Positions 51,813-61,504 of a stretch of DNA of 64,000 bases are shown one piece after another. This DNA comes from Saprospiraceae bacterium (lineage in GTDB: Bacteria; Bacteroidota; Bacteroidia; Chitinophagales; Saprospiraceae), in contig JAWKLJ010000002.1 in assembly GCA_041392805.1 (NCBI GenBank), positions 3,549,001-3,613,000 on the forward strand, given 5' to 3'. The notes beneath the pieces were generated by a model. That model searched no databases, was not told the DNA's origin, and saw only the letters and a program-made list of their open reading frames with translations. Position 1 is the stretch's first letter. Each line of letters starts with the position of its first letter. The position numbers were made by a program, and so were the translations under genes.

Positions 51813-54536
51813 ATGAAGCTATTACTAAAACTATTAATGCTCTTCTTTTTCATTGCCTTTTGTGGCTATACTTATGGCCAAAATACGAATGCCGTCAAGA
51901 TCACTGCTACTTTTCAAAAAGAGCCCATTGTCTCCATTCTAGATCAATTAGCCCAAAAATATCCGCTCCATTTTTACTATAAGGAGGAAGACCTTCCAGA
52001 CACCACCTATACGCTCTTTTTTAGGGATGCTAGTCTGAATGAGGTAATGAAACAGCTCTTGGCGGGTACCCAGCTTGGGTATTTTAATTACCGAACTTAT
52101 AATATCATTATTGCCCCCCAGTCCTTTATTGATGAATCTTTCTCTGCTGCATTTTATGCTACCATAGAAAATAATTTGCAGGACATAGGGCAATCTGAAG
52201 AAAAGCAACCCGACCTCATTATTGGAGATATGGGAACCCTTCAGCCCAATGGGAAGGCCCGGGTAATTGGCGAAATTTTGGAAACCGATACGGAAGAGCC
52301 CATTATTGGCGCTACCGTTTATTGGACAGATTTGGATGTAGGAACAGCGACGGATGCAGAAGGGAAATTTGACATAGAAATCCCAAGTGGAAGACATGAT
52401 CTCATTGTCCAATACGTTGGCTATGAAGACTATAAAAAGTCAATAGCTGTTTTAGGAGATGGTCGTTTGGCCATTAATCTGGATAAAGCAGCCATCAACC
52501 TAAAGGAGGTATTGGTGAGGGCGGAAGCACAGGATGTGAATATTGAAAGTGCTCAAATCGGGGTAGATCGCCTGGATGTAAAATCCATCAAAAAGCTACC
52601 CAGTTTCCTGGGGGAGGTCGATGTTGTCAAGAGTTTATTATTGCAACCCGGCGTAAGTACGATTGGTGAGGGGGCAATCGGGTTTAATGTCCGCGGTGGA
52701 GAGGTGGATCAAAATCTACTTATGCAGGATGATGGTATGCTCTTTAACTCTTCCCATGCACTTGGCTTTTTCAGTACCTTTAACCCTGAACTTATAAGTT
52801 ATGTCACCTTATATAAAGGGAATCTTCCTGCACAGTTTGGTGGACGGCTGGCTTCGGTATTAGATGTAGAGATGCGGGATGGAAGTTTTCAACAATATAG
52901 TGTAAAAGGCGGATTGGGGTTGGTATCCAGTAAAATCAACCTGGAAGGCCCCATTAAAAAAGATAAAGCTTCCTTTATCACGGGGTTTCGCAGTAGCTAT
53001 TCAGATTGGGTACTTGGCCTCATCAAAGTACCAGAAGTAAAAAGAAGTTCTGCTACCTTCTATGATTTCAATTTTAGATATACCCATCGGATTGATGAAA
53101 AAAACACCTTGACTGCTTCTATTTACACAACCAAAGACCGCTTCACCTACAATGAGCTCTTTGGTTATGAATACAGCACCATGATGGGGCAAATCATTTA
53201 CCGGAAAATTTTCTCCGATAAATTATTTTCGAAACTTTCGCTTACCGCTAGTCGCTATGAAAGCACCCAATTGGATTTAGATGGTACGGACGCCCTGGAG
53301 TTAGACAATGATGTCGGTTATTACAAACTCAAGGAACAATTGACCTATACCGTCTCCAGAGACCTTCAATTGGATGCAGGTATCTCCTCTATTTTGTACC
53401 AAATCAATCCAGGTGCGCTACGTCCTTCTGGGCCGATCTCGCAAATCAAAGCAAAGGCACTGGAAAGGGAACAAGGTCTTGAGTCTGCTCTTTTTATAAA
53501 TGCCAATTGGACCTTATCTCCTGCCTGGGCCGTTTCTGGTGGTTTGAGGGTTGGCATCTATAATGCTTTGGGGCCTCAAACGGTTTTTCAATACCTTGAT
53601 CCTGAAAATCCTAGTTTGGATAATTTACTTGATTCTACGCGTTATAATGGGACTAAAATTATCGCTACTTACGCCAGTATAGAACCTAGGGTCTCCTTTC
53701 GTTATCGACTTAATCCTGGTGCCTCTATTAAGGCGGGTTATAGCCGAACCGCTCAGTTTATTAACCTAATTGCAAATACCAATACGCCGACACCAAGTAG
53801 CCAATGGCAACTCAGCAACGACTATATTCAACCCCTTCGGTCTCACAATTTCTCGGTAGGGTATTTTCAAAATTACAACAATAATAATTGGGAATTATCT
53901 GCCGAAATCTATGGGCGTTTAATTGACGATCTATTTGACTACCAAGATTTTGCAGATTTAACGGTGAATGATTTTCTGGAAACTGAGCTGCTGAAAGGCA
54001 TCGGTCGCGCCTACGGCTTAGAAGTCAGTGTAAAGAAAAAACAGGGTCGGATAAATGGCTTTTTCAGCTATACACTATCCAAAACAGAAAAGAAAATCGA
54101 AGGGATTAACAACAAAAATTGGTTCCCTAGTAGTTTTGACAAACCGCATGACTTGAGCTTCCTTCTGAATATCCAGGCCAACCAACGAAATACCCTTACT
54201 TTTAATTTTGTTTACGGGACAGGGCGGCCAACGACGGCACCGATCGCCTCTTATCGGGAAGCTAATGGACTTATTGTACCTATTTATTCAGATCGAAACC
54301 AGCTTAGAATTCCTGATTACCATCGGTTAGATCTGGCCTATACTATGGGACAAGGGTACAACCTAACCAAAAAATTCAAAACGAGTTGGACGGTTTCGCT
54401 TTATAATGTTTATAGTCGACAAAATGCTTTTTCTGTCTTTTTTACACAGAAACCATTTCAATCGCCCATTGCCAATAAATTATCTATACTTGGAAATATC
54501 TTCCCTGCTTTAACTTTCAATTTCGAGACCATATGA
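51813..54536 (+). CDS. TonB-dependent receptor with STN and regulatory domains
   Basis: The 907-residue outer-membrane receptor has a signal peptide (to about residue 22), a secretin/TonB N-terminal STN-like domain (about 28-100), a carboxypeptidase-regulatory beta domain (about 150-230), the plug (LDVKSIKKLPSFLGEVDVVKSL, NVRGGEVDQNLLMQDD) and a C-terminal beta barrel ending FPALTFNFETI. The STN domain suggests signalling to an anti-sigma factor, but no FecI/R pair is adjacent. It heads a five-gene unit with DUF4249 lipoproteins. The ligand is unknown. Confidence 0.93.
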   Translation: MKLLLKLLMLFFFIAFCGYTYGQNTNAVKITATFQKEPIVSILDQLAQKYPLHFYYKEEDLPDTTYTLFFRDASLNEVMKQLLAGTQLGYFNYRTYNIIIAPQSFIDESFSAAFYATIENNLQDIGQSEEKQPDLIIGDMGTLQPNGKARVIGEILETDTEEPIIGATVYWTDLDVGTATDAEGKFDIEIPSGRHDLIVQYVGYEDYKKSIAVLGDGRLAINLDKAAINLKEVLVRAEAQDVNIESAQIGVDRLDVKSIKKLPSFLGEVDVVKSLLLQPGVSTIGEGAIGFNVRGGEVDQNLLMQDDGMLFNSSHALGFFSTFNPELISYVTLYKGNLPAQFGGRLASVLDVEMRDGSFQQYSVKGGLGLVSSKINLEGPIKKDKASFITGFRSSYSDWVLGLIKVPEVKRSSATFYDFNFRYTHRIDEKNTLTASIYTTKDRFTYNELFGYEYSTMMGQIIYRKIFSDKLFSKLSLTASRYESTQLDLDGTDALELDNDVGYYKLKEQLTYTVSRDLQLDAGISSILYQINPGALRPSGPISQIKAKALEREQGLESALFINANWTLSPAWAVSGGLRVGIYNALGPQTVFQYLDPENPSLDNLLDSTRYNGTKIIATYASIEPRVSFRYRLNPGASIKAGYSRTAQFINLIANTNTPTPSSQWQLSNDYIQPLRSHNFSVGYFQNYNNNNWELSAEIYGRLIDDLFDYQDFADLTVNDFLETELLKGIGRAYGLEVSVKKKQGRINGFFSYTLSKTEKKIEGINNKNWFPSSFDKPHDLSFLLNIQANQRNTLTFNFVYGTGRPTTAPIASYREANGLIVPIYSDRNQLRIPDYHRLDLAYTMGQGYNLTKKFKTSWTVSLYNVYSRQNAFSVFFTQKPFQSPIANKLSILGNIFPALTFNFETI

Positions 54537-55636
54537 TTTACCTCAAAAAAATTAAAGCATATGCTATTTCCATGGTATTGCTTTTATATAGCAGCTGCCT
54601 TAGTGAAATTCAATTAGAGGCGCCCAAAATAGACATTCAGAGCTTAGCCATCACTGCAAGCCTTTTTCATGGGGCACCTTCTATCGTTTCCGTAAACCTT
54701 TCTAGGGTTGCCAACTTTATTGAGTTTGACTTTCCTAGTCCTGAGAATGACGCTATCGTTCTTTTGGTGGATGAAAATGGACGACGGCAGTACATTCCTA
54801 ATGTTGCCAATGGATATTACGAATTAAAAATAGTTGAAGCTATCCAAGAATTTCCAATTGCAATAGGAAAATCCTATCAAATTCAGGTGATTACGGGGGA
54901 AGGGAAAACCTATGCCTCTACCTTTGAACCGCTTCAAGCGGTGCCCAAACCTAGCGGAATAAGCCTCGCTACCGAAAAAAAACAAGTCATCAATGAGTCT
55001 GGGAATATTGTAGACCAACAATTTATTCGTTTTTTCATAGATACTCCCATCACCAAACCTGATAATTCAGGAAAAGCCATTCTCAAATGGGATATAGAAG
55101 GGACCTATAAATTTGTAGAATCCACTCCAGATGGTCCATCAATTCCAAACGTCAGAACTTGTTACATTAAAGAAATTTTACAAAGAGAACGCCCTGTTAT
55201 CTTTAATGGCAAGGAAAGTAGTAAAGCAGTATTGTCGCAGCATTTCATTATAGAAGAGCCTTTAGATCACCGGTTCTCCAGGGGTTTTTACTTAACCGTA
55301 TTCCAACAATCTATCAGTGAGGGAGCCGTAAAATATTGGGATCAAATTAGAAAAGTCGTTGATCTCAATGGCAATTTTTTTGAATCGCCCCCAGGGAAAA
55401 TCAGAGGTAATTTTCAAAATATTGATGATAGCCAGGAAGATGTGTTTGGTTATTTTTATGCCGCTCAACAAGATACCATCAGGGTTTTTGTACCTCAATC
55501 TGTGATTGGAGAAACGATATTTCCTTTATGCCCTGGTACGATCCAAGCTGGTCAGGAGCCGCCATTCAGTACCTGCTATAATTGCCTAAGTATCCCCAAT
55601 AGTAGCACCCAAAAACCGTATTATTGGATTGAATAA
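54533..55636 (+). CDS. DUF4249 lipoprotein, first copy
   Basis: A 367-residue lipoprotein (Cys in LLYSSC, about residue 22) of the DUF4249 family, which is found beside TonB-dependent receptors. The body is beta-rich: SIVSVNLSRVANF, YQIQVITGEGKTYAST, then NGKESSKAVLSQHF. It ends DVFGYFYAAQQDTIRVFV and a Cys-rich tail (CPGT, CYNCLSIPNSS) closing in WIE. The ATG overlaps the receptor stop by four bases. It may be the lipoprotein that hands ligand to the receptor, by analogy with SusD; this is inference. Confidence 0.88.
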   Translation: MIYLKKIKAYAISMVLLLYSSCLSEIQLEAPKIDIQSLAITASLFHGAPSIVSVNLSRVANFIEFDFPSPENDAIVLLVDENGRRQYIPNVANGYYELKIVEAIQEFPIAIGKSYQIQVITGEGKTYASTFEPLQAVPKPSGISLATEKKQVINESGNIVDQQFIRFFIDTPITKPDNSGKAILKWDIEGTYKFVESTPDGPSIPNVRTCYIKEILQRERPVIFNGKESSKAVLSQHFIIEEPLDHRFSRGFYLTVFQQSISEGAVKYWDQIRKVVDLNGNFFESPPGKIRGNFQNIDDSQEDVFGYFYAAQQDTIRVFVPQSVIGETIFPLCPGTIQAGQEPPFSTCYNCLSIPNSSTQKPYYWIE

Positions 55637-55646
55637 TCAGCTGCCT

Positions 55647-56765
55647 ATGAAAGTTAAAACGTTCCATTTTTTTTATTCCACTTCATGGAAACTTCAAGTG
55701 GGTTTCATTTTACTACTCATGCTGCCCGCCTGTCTAACAAAAATATCGTTAGACGTACCAGCAACCAATTCTCCAAATTTAGCGATTACTGCATTTTTGC
55801 TCAAAGAAAATCCATCTAACCTAAACGTAACGGTTGCCAAAGTGTCTAATTTTGTGGCCAACGACTTCCCTGAGCCTATTACCAATGCTGTCGTAAAACT
55901 GATAGCCCAGGGGGGGGCAGAAGTGCAGATTCCTCATACGGCGAAGGGACAATACGAGCGGGAATTTCCGACAGATGACCCGTCCTTTCTTATTGAAGTC
56001 GGACAATCGTATCAAGTTCAGGTGGTCACAGCAGAAGGGAAAACATATGCTTCTACCTTTGAGCACCTCCATGCTGTACCAAAACCAACGGGGCTCTCCT
56101 TTACAGTGGAGAACAGACAAACGATCAATGAAATAAAAAACATTGTTAATCAACAATTTATCCGCTTTTATATCTATACACCGCTTAGCCTCCCTGGAAG
56201 TGAAGAAAAAGCCGTTTTTAAATGGAATGTGGAAGGAACCTACCGGTTTATAGAGCCATTGATAACGGTAGGTGTTCCCAATAGTAGAATATGTTATATT
56301 ACTAATATTATGCAAAGGGATCAACCCATTGTCTTTAATGGCCTTGAAAGTAGTCAGTCGGTACTCAACCAACACTATTTAATGGAAGAAAAAATGGATT
56401 ATCGCTTTTCTCAGGGATTTTATATTAGTGTTTTTCAACAATCTATTTCGGAAAGCGCTTTTATTTATTGGAATCAAATTGATAAAATAGTTGGGCTTTC
56501 CGGTAATTTTTTTGATGCTTCGCCAGGTAAAATTAAAGGTAACTTTCACAATTTAGAAGATAGTACGGAAGATGTTTTCGGCTATTTTTATACGGCTAGC
56601 CAAGATACCATTAGAATGTTTATCTCCCAAAGTGAATTTGAGGTAGCACCGAAGGCTATTTGCCCGGTAGAGGTGCCAAACATAGATAGTATCCCCCCTG
56701 GTTGTGAAAACTGCCTTGAAATTCCGAACAGTACCTTACAAAGACCTGCTTTTTGGATCGAATAA
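55647..56765 (+). CDS. DUF4249 lipoprotein, second copy
   Basis: A 372-residue paralogue of the preceding gene, with the signal ending LMLPAC and the same order of segments: NLNVTVAKVSNF, YQVQVVTAEGKTYASTFEHL, FNGLESSQSVLNQHY, SGNFFDASPGKIKGNF, DVFGYFYTASQDTIRMF. The C-terminal CENCLEIPNS, ending WIE, matches its neighbour. The ATG 10 bases after the previous stop was chosen. The duplicate spacing and similar layout suggest tandem duplication followed by divergence. Confidence 0.88.
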   Translation: MKVKTFHFFYSTSWKLQVGFILLLMLPACLTKISLDVPATNSPNLAITAFLLKENPSNLNVTVAKVSNFVANDFPEPITNAVVKLIAQGGAEVQIPHTAKGQYEREFPTDDPSFLIEVGQSYQVQVVTAEGKTYASTFEHLHAVPKPTGLSFTVENRQTINEIKNIVNQQFIRFYIYTPLSLPGSEEKAVFKWNVEGTYRFIEPLITVGVPNSRICYITNIMQRDQPIVFNGLESSQSVLNQHYLMEEKMDYRFSQGFYISVFQQSISESAFIYWNQIDKIVGLSGNFFDASPGKIKGNFHNLEDSTEDVFGYFYTASQDTIRMFISQSEFEVAPKAICPVEVPNIDSIPPGCENCLEIPNSTLQRPAFWIE

Positions 56766-56780
56766 AAAAAATACCAACTG

Positions 56781-58424
56781 ATGAAGTTTGCGTTCATTTC
56801 TTTTTTATTGTGTTTTTCTGCTTTACTCTTCATGAGTGTTTCCATGGAGGAAGAAACGATTATTGTCCACCTAGACAAGCCATTTTATGTAGGTGGAGAA
56901 ACGATTTGGTACCAGGTTTACCTCCCCAAGGCATTTGAGGGACAGGAAGTGGCGCTCAAAGTTGGGATAGCCGACGATGAAGGGCGCTATTTGAATGATC
57001 ATTTTGTCAAAACGGGTGGTAAAACCTATTTAAATGGCTATTTCAAAATTCCTTATGAATTAAGTCCAAAAGTTTATCACTTTTTGCTCTTGGGAACAGA
57101 TAAAACAAGTAAACAAAAAATAAAATTGGGGGAATGCTTTGTTCCCATTTATAGTGACTTAAATATCGAAGCGAACAATACCCTAAGCCTCAACCCGCCA
57201 AATACCCCAGCTACTGCCCTAAATGAATTGGCTATCGCTGTGGACTTGAGCGAAAATAGCTACCAGCAAAGAGAAGATATTAAGGTGACCGTAAAAGTAA
57301 CCGACAAGCAAGGGAAACCAAGCCCAAGTGTGATCTCTGTTGCCGTAAAAGATGCGGGACTTATACAAACAGGAGGTTATCCGTCCACTTCCATTTACCT
57401 TTTCCCATTAACTACCCCGAATCTCGTAGTTAGCCTTGATAGTGCGATTTACATTACCGGGCAGGTACAAACGCTAAGTGGAAAGCCTTGGTCTTCCGTC
57501 ATCTTAGGCGCTTACTCCAACCAAGAATCTCGTTTTTATTTTACCCAATCTAACGAAATGGGCTTTTTTGCACTTCCCATGCCTGCATTCAAAGGGGATA
57601 AATCCTTACAATTTATGGATATCCTTGAAAATGACGTGCAAATCACATTGGACGACCATCTTTCGCTACCTAAAAGTCCGGCTCTTTTGATGAATGAAGA
57701 GGTTCGTCAATACCTTATTTGGAGCCAAATGCGTAAAAAAATCTATCAACTTTACAGTACCATTGAGGCGCCATTGGATATCTCAAGCAGCGAAATCCAG
57801 GCACAGGTACTACAGCCAGATCAACGGTTTCCGCTCAAGAATTATGTCGCTTTTGATAATCTTTCTATCTTTTTCAATGAAATTATTACGCCTTTGAAGT
57901 TTAGAAAAGCCCGGGGCGATATTTATACCGCAAAAATGTTTAACCCCGAACAACAAATCCGGCAATTCTATCGCGGAGATCCCATCTTTATTGTAAATGG
58001 CAAACTCACCCGCGATGCAAATTTTGTCCACGAAATACCTATTGAAAAAATTGATACCGTCGATTTATTTTTTGACGCACAGCAACTTAAACAGCAGTTT
58101 GGCCCCATGGGCAATAGCGGAATGGTTGTTGTAAAAACGAGTGTTCCAATACTCAATTTTCCTGCCAACGATTTAGGAAACATATTTTCGATCAATGGAC
58201 TTTTGCCAGATACAAAGGCAAATCCACCTGCGGAGACAGCGGCTCATCAGCCTATATTCAAATCACAACTTTTTTGGTCATCAAACATTAATACGGATGC
58301 CAAAGGAGCGTATCAATTTACTTTCCCCCAATCTGATGATCTTGGAACCTTTCATATTGAGGTCACAGGACAAAGCCAGGATGGTGCCAGAGGATATGCT
58401 GTTAAGTCGTATAAAGTAGATTGA
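56781..58424 (+). CDS. MG2/macroglobulin-like protein with plug-like C-terminus
   Basis: The 547-residue protein has a signal peptide of about 20 residues. Residues 22-130 look like an alpha-2-macroglobulin MG2-type domain (IIVHLDKPFYVGGETIWYQV). A second bait-like beta domain lies around 155-300. Near 395-450 the text FIVNGKLTRDANFVHEI, then EKIDTVDLFF, GPMGNSGMVVVKT resembles the plug of TonB-dependent receptors, yet no beta barrel follows. The final segment (about 500-545) is again beta-sandwich. It sits inside the TonB/DUF4249 unit, 15 bases after the second lipoprotein. A linking or energy-transfer role is conjecture. Confidence 0.8.
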   Translation: MKFAFISFLLCFSALLFMSVSMEEETIIVHLDKPFYVGGETIWYQVYLPKAFEGQEVALKVGIADDEGRYLNDHFVKTGGKTYLNGYFKIPYELSPKVYHFLLLGTDKTSKQKIKLGECFVPIYSDLNIEANNTLSLNPPNTPATALNELAIAVDLSENSYQQREDIKVTVKVTDKQGKPSPSVISVAVKDAGLIQTGGYPSTSIYLFPLTTPNLVVSLDSAIYITGQVQTLSGKPWSSVILGAYSNQESRFYFTQSNEMGFFALPMPAFKGDKSLQFMDILENDVQITLDDHLSLPKSPALLMNEEVRQYLIWSQMRKKIYQLYSTIEAPLDISSSEIQAQVLQPDQRFPLKNYVAFDNLSIFFNEIITPLKFRKARGDIYTAKMFNPEQQIRQFYRGDPIFIVNGKLTRDANFVHEIPIEKIDTVDLFFDAQQLKQQFGPMGNSGMVVVKTSVPILNFPANDLGNIFSINGLLPDTKANPPAETAAHQPIFKSQLFWSSNINTDAKGAYQFTFPQSDDLGTFHIEVTGQSQDGARGYAVKSYKVD

Positions 58425-58450
58425 CTTCCCTACATCTAATTCAATTGTGC

Positions 58451-59533
58451 ATGAGGCTTTTTTTTCTTTTATCCGTGATCGTTATTTTCCTTCAAGCTTG
58501 CTTAGAGGAGATAGCCTTAAATGCCCCCAAAAAAAGCATTGACAACTTAACTATTACAGGGAAATTAGTTCATGGAAATCCTTCGTTTATCCATCTTCGT
58601 ATTTTCAAACTTACGGATTTTACACATGCTGATCAGCCCATCCCGATTGGAGGAGCACGGGTCACCTTGGAAGATGACAAGGGAAAAACCATTGTTATTC
58701 CGATGAGTGAACCAGGGATTTATGAACGGGAAATAACGGATAGAACGAATGATTTGATCGTGGAAGCAGGCGGCTCCTACAAAGTAAAAATTACAACAAC
58801 AGCGACGGATGAATATGAGTCAACCTTTGAAGTGCTGCAATCGGTACCCAAAGCAACCTTACTGACGTATGAATTAATTGAACGGGAAGGCCTAAACGAG
58901 TCAGGGAATTTTGCCAATAACCAATACATCCGCTTCTATATTGATACGCCATTGGAGGGGGACACCAATAATCGCGCCTTTTTAAAATGGGATTTTTTAT
59001 CGCATTTTTTATTGGTAGAATCTATTCCGGATGTTCCCCTGCCTCCGCCTGTTCATAAATGCTACATTCCACAAACCTTAGGTACGGATAAAGTAGCAGT
59101 CTTTAATGGCAATGAAAGCAATAAACCTACCCTTTCTCATCACCTAATTTTAGAGGAAGACCTTGATCAACGCTTTGTTTATGGTTTTTATTTAACGGTA
59201 ATACAGCAGTCAGTGACCGAAAAAACCTTTAGGTATTGGGATCAAATAAGTAAGATTATTGAATTGAATGGTAATTTTTTCGATGCGCAGCCTGGTAAGG
59301 TTAAAGGAAATATTCACAATGTACAGGACCCTGAAGAAGAAGTATTCGGCTATTTTTATGCCACACAACAGGATACCATTCGACTTTTTGTTAAAAACAT
59401 AGAAGATATAAAAAGCAGGTATTGTCCGCTTGTAGTACCACTTGATAAAGTGCCCACCACCGATCCTGTTTGCTTTGACTGTCTGTTAATTCCCAATAGC
59501 TCGTTGGAAAAACCAGCTTTTTGGGTAGAATAA
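58451..59533 (+). CDS. DUF4249 lipoprotein, third copy
   Basis: A 360-residue member of the same family as the first two, with signal ending FLQAC. It shares LTITGKLVHGNPSFIHL, YKVKITTTATDEYESTFEVL, FNGNESNKPTLSHHL, NGNFFDAQPGKVKGN, FGYFYATQQDTIRLF, and the tail CFDCLLIPNSS, ending WVE. It is separated from the first two by the MG2-like gene. The ATG at 58451 gives a clean lipoprotein signal; a TTG at 58421 would overlap the previous stop. Three different copies suggest a multi-component surface complex or specialised ligands. Confidence 0.88.
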   Translation: MRLFFLLSVIVIFLQACLEEIALNAPKKSIDNLTITGKLVHGNPSFIHLRIFKLTDFTHADQPIPIGGARVTLEDDKGKTIVIPMSEPGIYEREITDRTNDLIVEAGGSYKVKITTTATDEYESTFEVLQSVPKATLLTYELIEREGLNESGNFANNQYIRFYIDTPLEGDTNNRAFLKWDFLSHFLLVESIPDVPLPPPVHKCYIPQTLGTDKVAVFNGNESNKPTLSHHLILEEDLDQRFVYGFYLTVIQQSVTEKTFRYWDQISKIIELNGNFFDAQPGKVKGNIHNVQDPEEEVFGYFYATQQDTIRLFVKNIEDIKSRYCPLVVPLDKVPTTDPVCFDCLLIPNSSLEKPAFWVE

Positions 59534-59536
59534 GAT

Positions 59537-61504
59537 TTATTGTTTTATGAATCTCAACATTTCTCTTTTTCCTTCTTTGTCCTGAAAACTTATCCAATAA
59601 GGTCCATTGGGGAGCTTTTGCACGGGCAATACGGATTTAGATTGTAAAATCCCTTTAAATCGTACTCGCCCATAGCTATCCAGCAATTCATATGGTAAAC
59701 TAGTCTCGCCGTCTTCCTTTTCCATAATCAGATTAGTTGAAACTGGATTTGGATAAATCTTTACGTCAAGGGTGGATACCGCTATATGCTGGGCAGAAAC
59801 TATTGTAGGGTCCACATTGGTGATTTGGATATTATCAAACCAAAGGTTTCGGCCAGTCATTGGGCTATGTTCTGCGACAATCTCCAATCGATCAATAGCC
59901 GTCCAGTCAAAGGCGCCAATGGGATTAAACCAGCCATTGTCCCAGGCTCCATGTTCCTTAAAATCGGTTAAAGGAATATGCAAATGATGCCATTGATTAT
60001 CCCAATTGACCTTGCTGTCATCGATGGTTACCCTGATACGCCAGGGATGATCATCGGTCTCATTGGTTTTGGTATCAATAAATCGGATATCGAAGATGGT
60101 CCCTGGACGGTCTCCCTTTACAAAAAAGTCCAGGGCATAATCATGGGCTAACAAGTAGGATAAATCCTTGTTGGGCCTGAAATCAAAGCCAATATTGTTG
60201 TATTGGAGAGCATCCGTCCAAAACAGGCTATAGGCATCATTATGCGGTAAATTAGCATGATAAAAATCAAGGTTCCCATCGTTGTAACTCGCCTCAAAAA
60301 TTCGTTGTCCAATAAAATCGGAATAAATCAAAAAGCCCGTACTGTCTGGTCTTAATTCATATACCGTTTGTTCAGGTACATCAAAACCCAAAGACACCAA
60401 CAAATCCGTGTTTAGATCATGTTCAAATAAATCATTTCCATCTTCCTCGAAGAGGCCAAAGCCACCGTGATAGTCCCAAATGGTCCAGGGAATATTTTTT
60501 TCTTCCAAATAAGTCCTCACCGCTTTGTACCAATAGGTTCTGTCCGCTGCTGGGCTGTTGGGGATATACACGCCAAATTCGCCACAAAACACCGGCACAT
60601 TTCTCGCATCCCTGAAAGCAACGGCTACATCGATTAGTTCTTTTACATGGCTGAGGGTTCCTTCATTTGCATAATTATTGAAGGCCGATTGGATCCAGGT
60701 GCCGTTGAGGGTAGCAGGGAAATTGGGCATGGCATTCGCCTGATAAGGGAAAGGAACATTGGCCAATGGCTGCATGGAAGGATCGGACCAGCTGGCTCCC
60801 TGGTGGGTAAAAAGGAAGGGGTCGTAAAAATGAAAGGTATAAATCAAATTATTATCCTGATACGCAGGCATCGCTGCTAAGTTATGGAAACTGTTCCATC
60901 CTGCAGGCCCAACAATAATGGTGTGCTTATCATCAACGGTACGGATGGCGGTCACTATTTGCTGCTGAATGGTATTCCAGGCCGCATCTGAAATGCCGTG
61001 GGGTTCGTTTAGCACTTCATAATAAAGCAAGGTGGAGCGATCTTTGAAATGTGTTGCCATTTGGACCCATACTTTTTCCAAAATAAAGCCCACATTGGGG
61101 TCTGTATCAGCGGCAGGATCAAAACTGTGATTATCTAAAATCAAATGTAAACCTAAATCCTCCGCCCAATCAACGGCTTGATCCAAAAAGCTTAGGAATA
61201 GCGGATCTAAGGTATAATCAGGTGCGCCACTCGTCATAAAATGAAGGTTGATCGGCAGGCGAATAACATCACAGCCTAAACTTTGAATCTGGACAAAATC
61301 TTGTCGGGTATATTTGGAGAATTGAATTTGCCGTGGCCCCGCCGTTTGAAACCAATTAGTCAAATTTACACCCTTTGAGAATGGGACTTGTTGGGCTTTC
61401 CCAAAGGTAGATAGGAGGCATAGAGAAATAATTACAAAGCCAAGCTTTTTTATGGCTCCCTTTGGGTCTAATGAAGTGAATGAATTTCTCTTGTTGCTTA
61501 TCAT
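59537..61504 (-). CDS. GH5 glycoside hydrolase with type IX sorting domain
   Basis: The 655-residue protein has a signal region (hydrophobic about 21-36, ending GKAQ). A GH5 barrel spans about 40-355 with GVNLTNWFQ, VIRLPINLHF, and the acid/base Glu167 in VLNEPHG and nucleophile Glu309 in CGEFGVY. A carbohydrate-binding-like domain (about 380-570) follows, then the short type IX sorting tail (KIYPNPVSTNLIMEKED onward). It is therefore probably a secreted beta-glucanase or mannanase; the exact substrate is not evident. It converges with the third DUF4249 gene. Confidence 0.92.
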   Translation of the reverse strand: MISNKRNSFTSLDPKGAIKKLGFVIISLCLLSTFGKAQQVPFSKGVNLTNWFQTAGPRQIQFSKYTRQDFVQIQSLGCDVIRLPINLHFMTSGAPDYTLDPLFLSFLDQAVDWAEDLGLHLILDNHSFDPAADTDPNVGFILEKVWVQMATHFKDRSTLLYYEVLNEPHGISDAAWNTIQQQIVTAIRTVDDKHTIIVGPAGWNSFHNLAAMPAYQDNNLIYTFHFYDPFLFTHQGASWSDPSMQPLANVPFPYQANAMPNFPATLNGTWIQSAFNNYANEGTLSHVKELIDVAVAFRDARNVPVFCGEFGVYIPNSPAADRTYWYKAVRTYLEEKNIPWTIWDYHGGFGLFEEDGNDLFEHDLNTDLLVSLGFDVPEQTVYELRPDSTGFLIYSDFIGQRIFEASYNDGNLDFYHANLPHNDAYSLFWTDALQYNNIGFDFRPNKDLSYLLAHDYALDFFVKGDRPGTIFDIRFIDTKTNETDDHPWRIRVTIDDSKVNWDNQWHHLHIPLTDFKEHGAWDNGWFNPIGAFDWTAIDRLEIVAEHSPMTGRNLWFDNIQITNVDPTIVSAQHIAVSTLDVKIYPNPVSTNLIMEKEDGETSLPYELLDSYGRVRFKGILQSKSVLPVQKLPNGPYWISFQDKEGKREMLRFIKQ

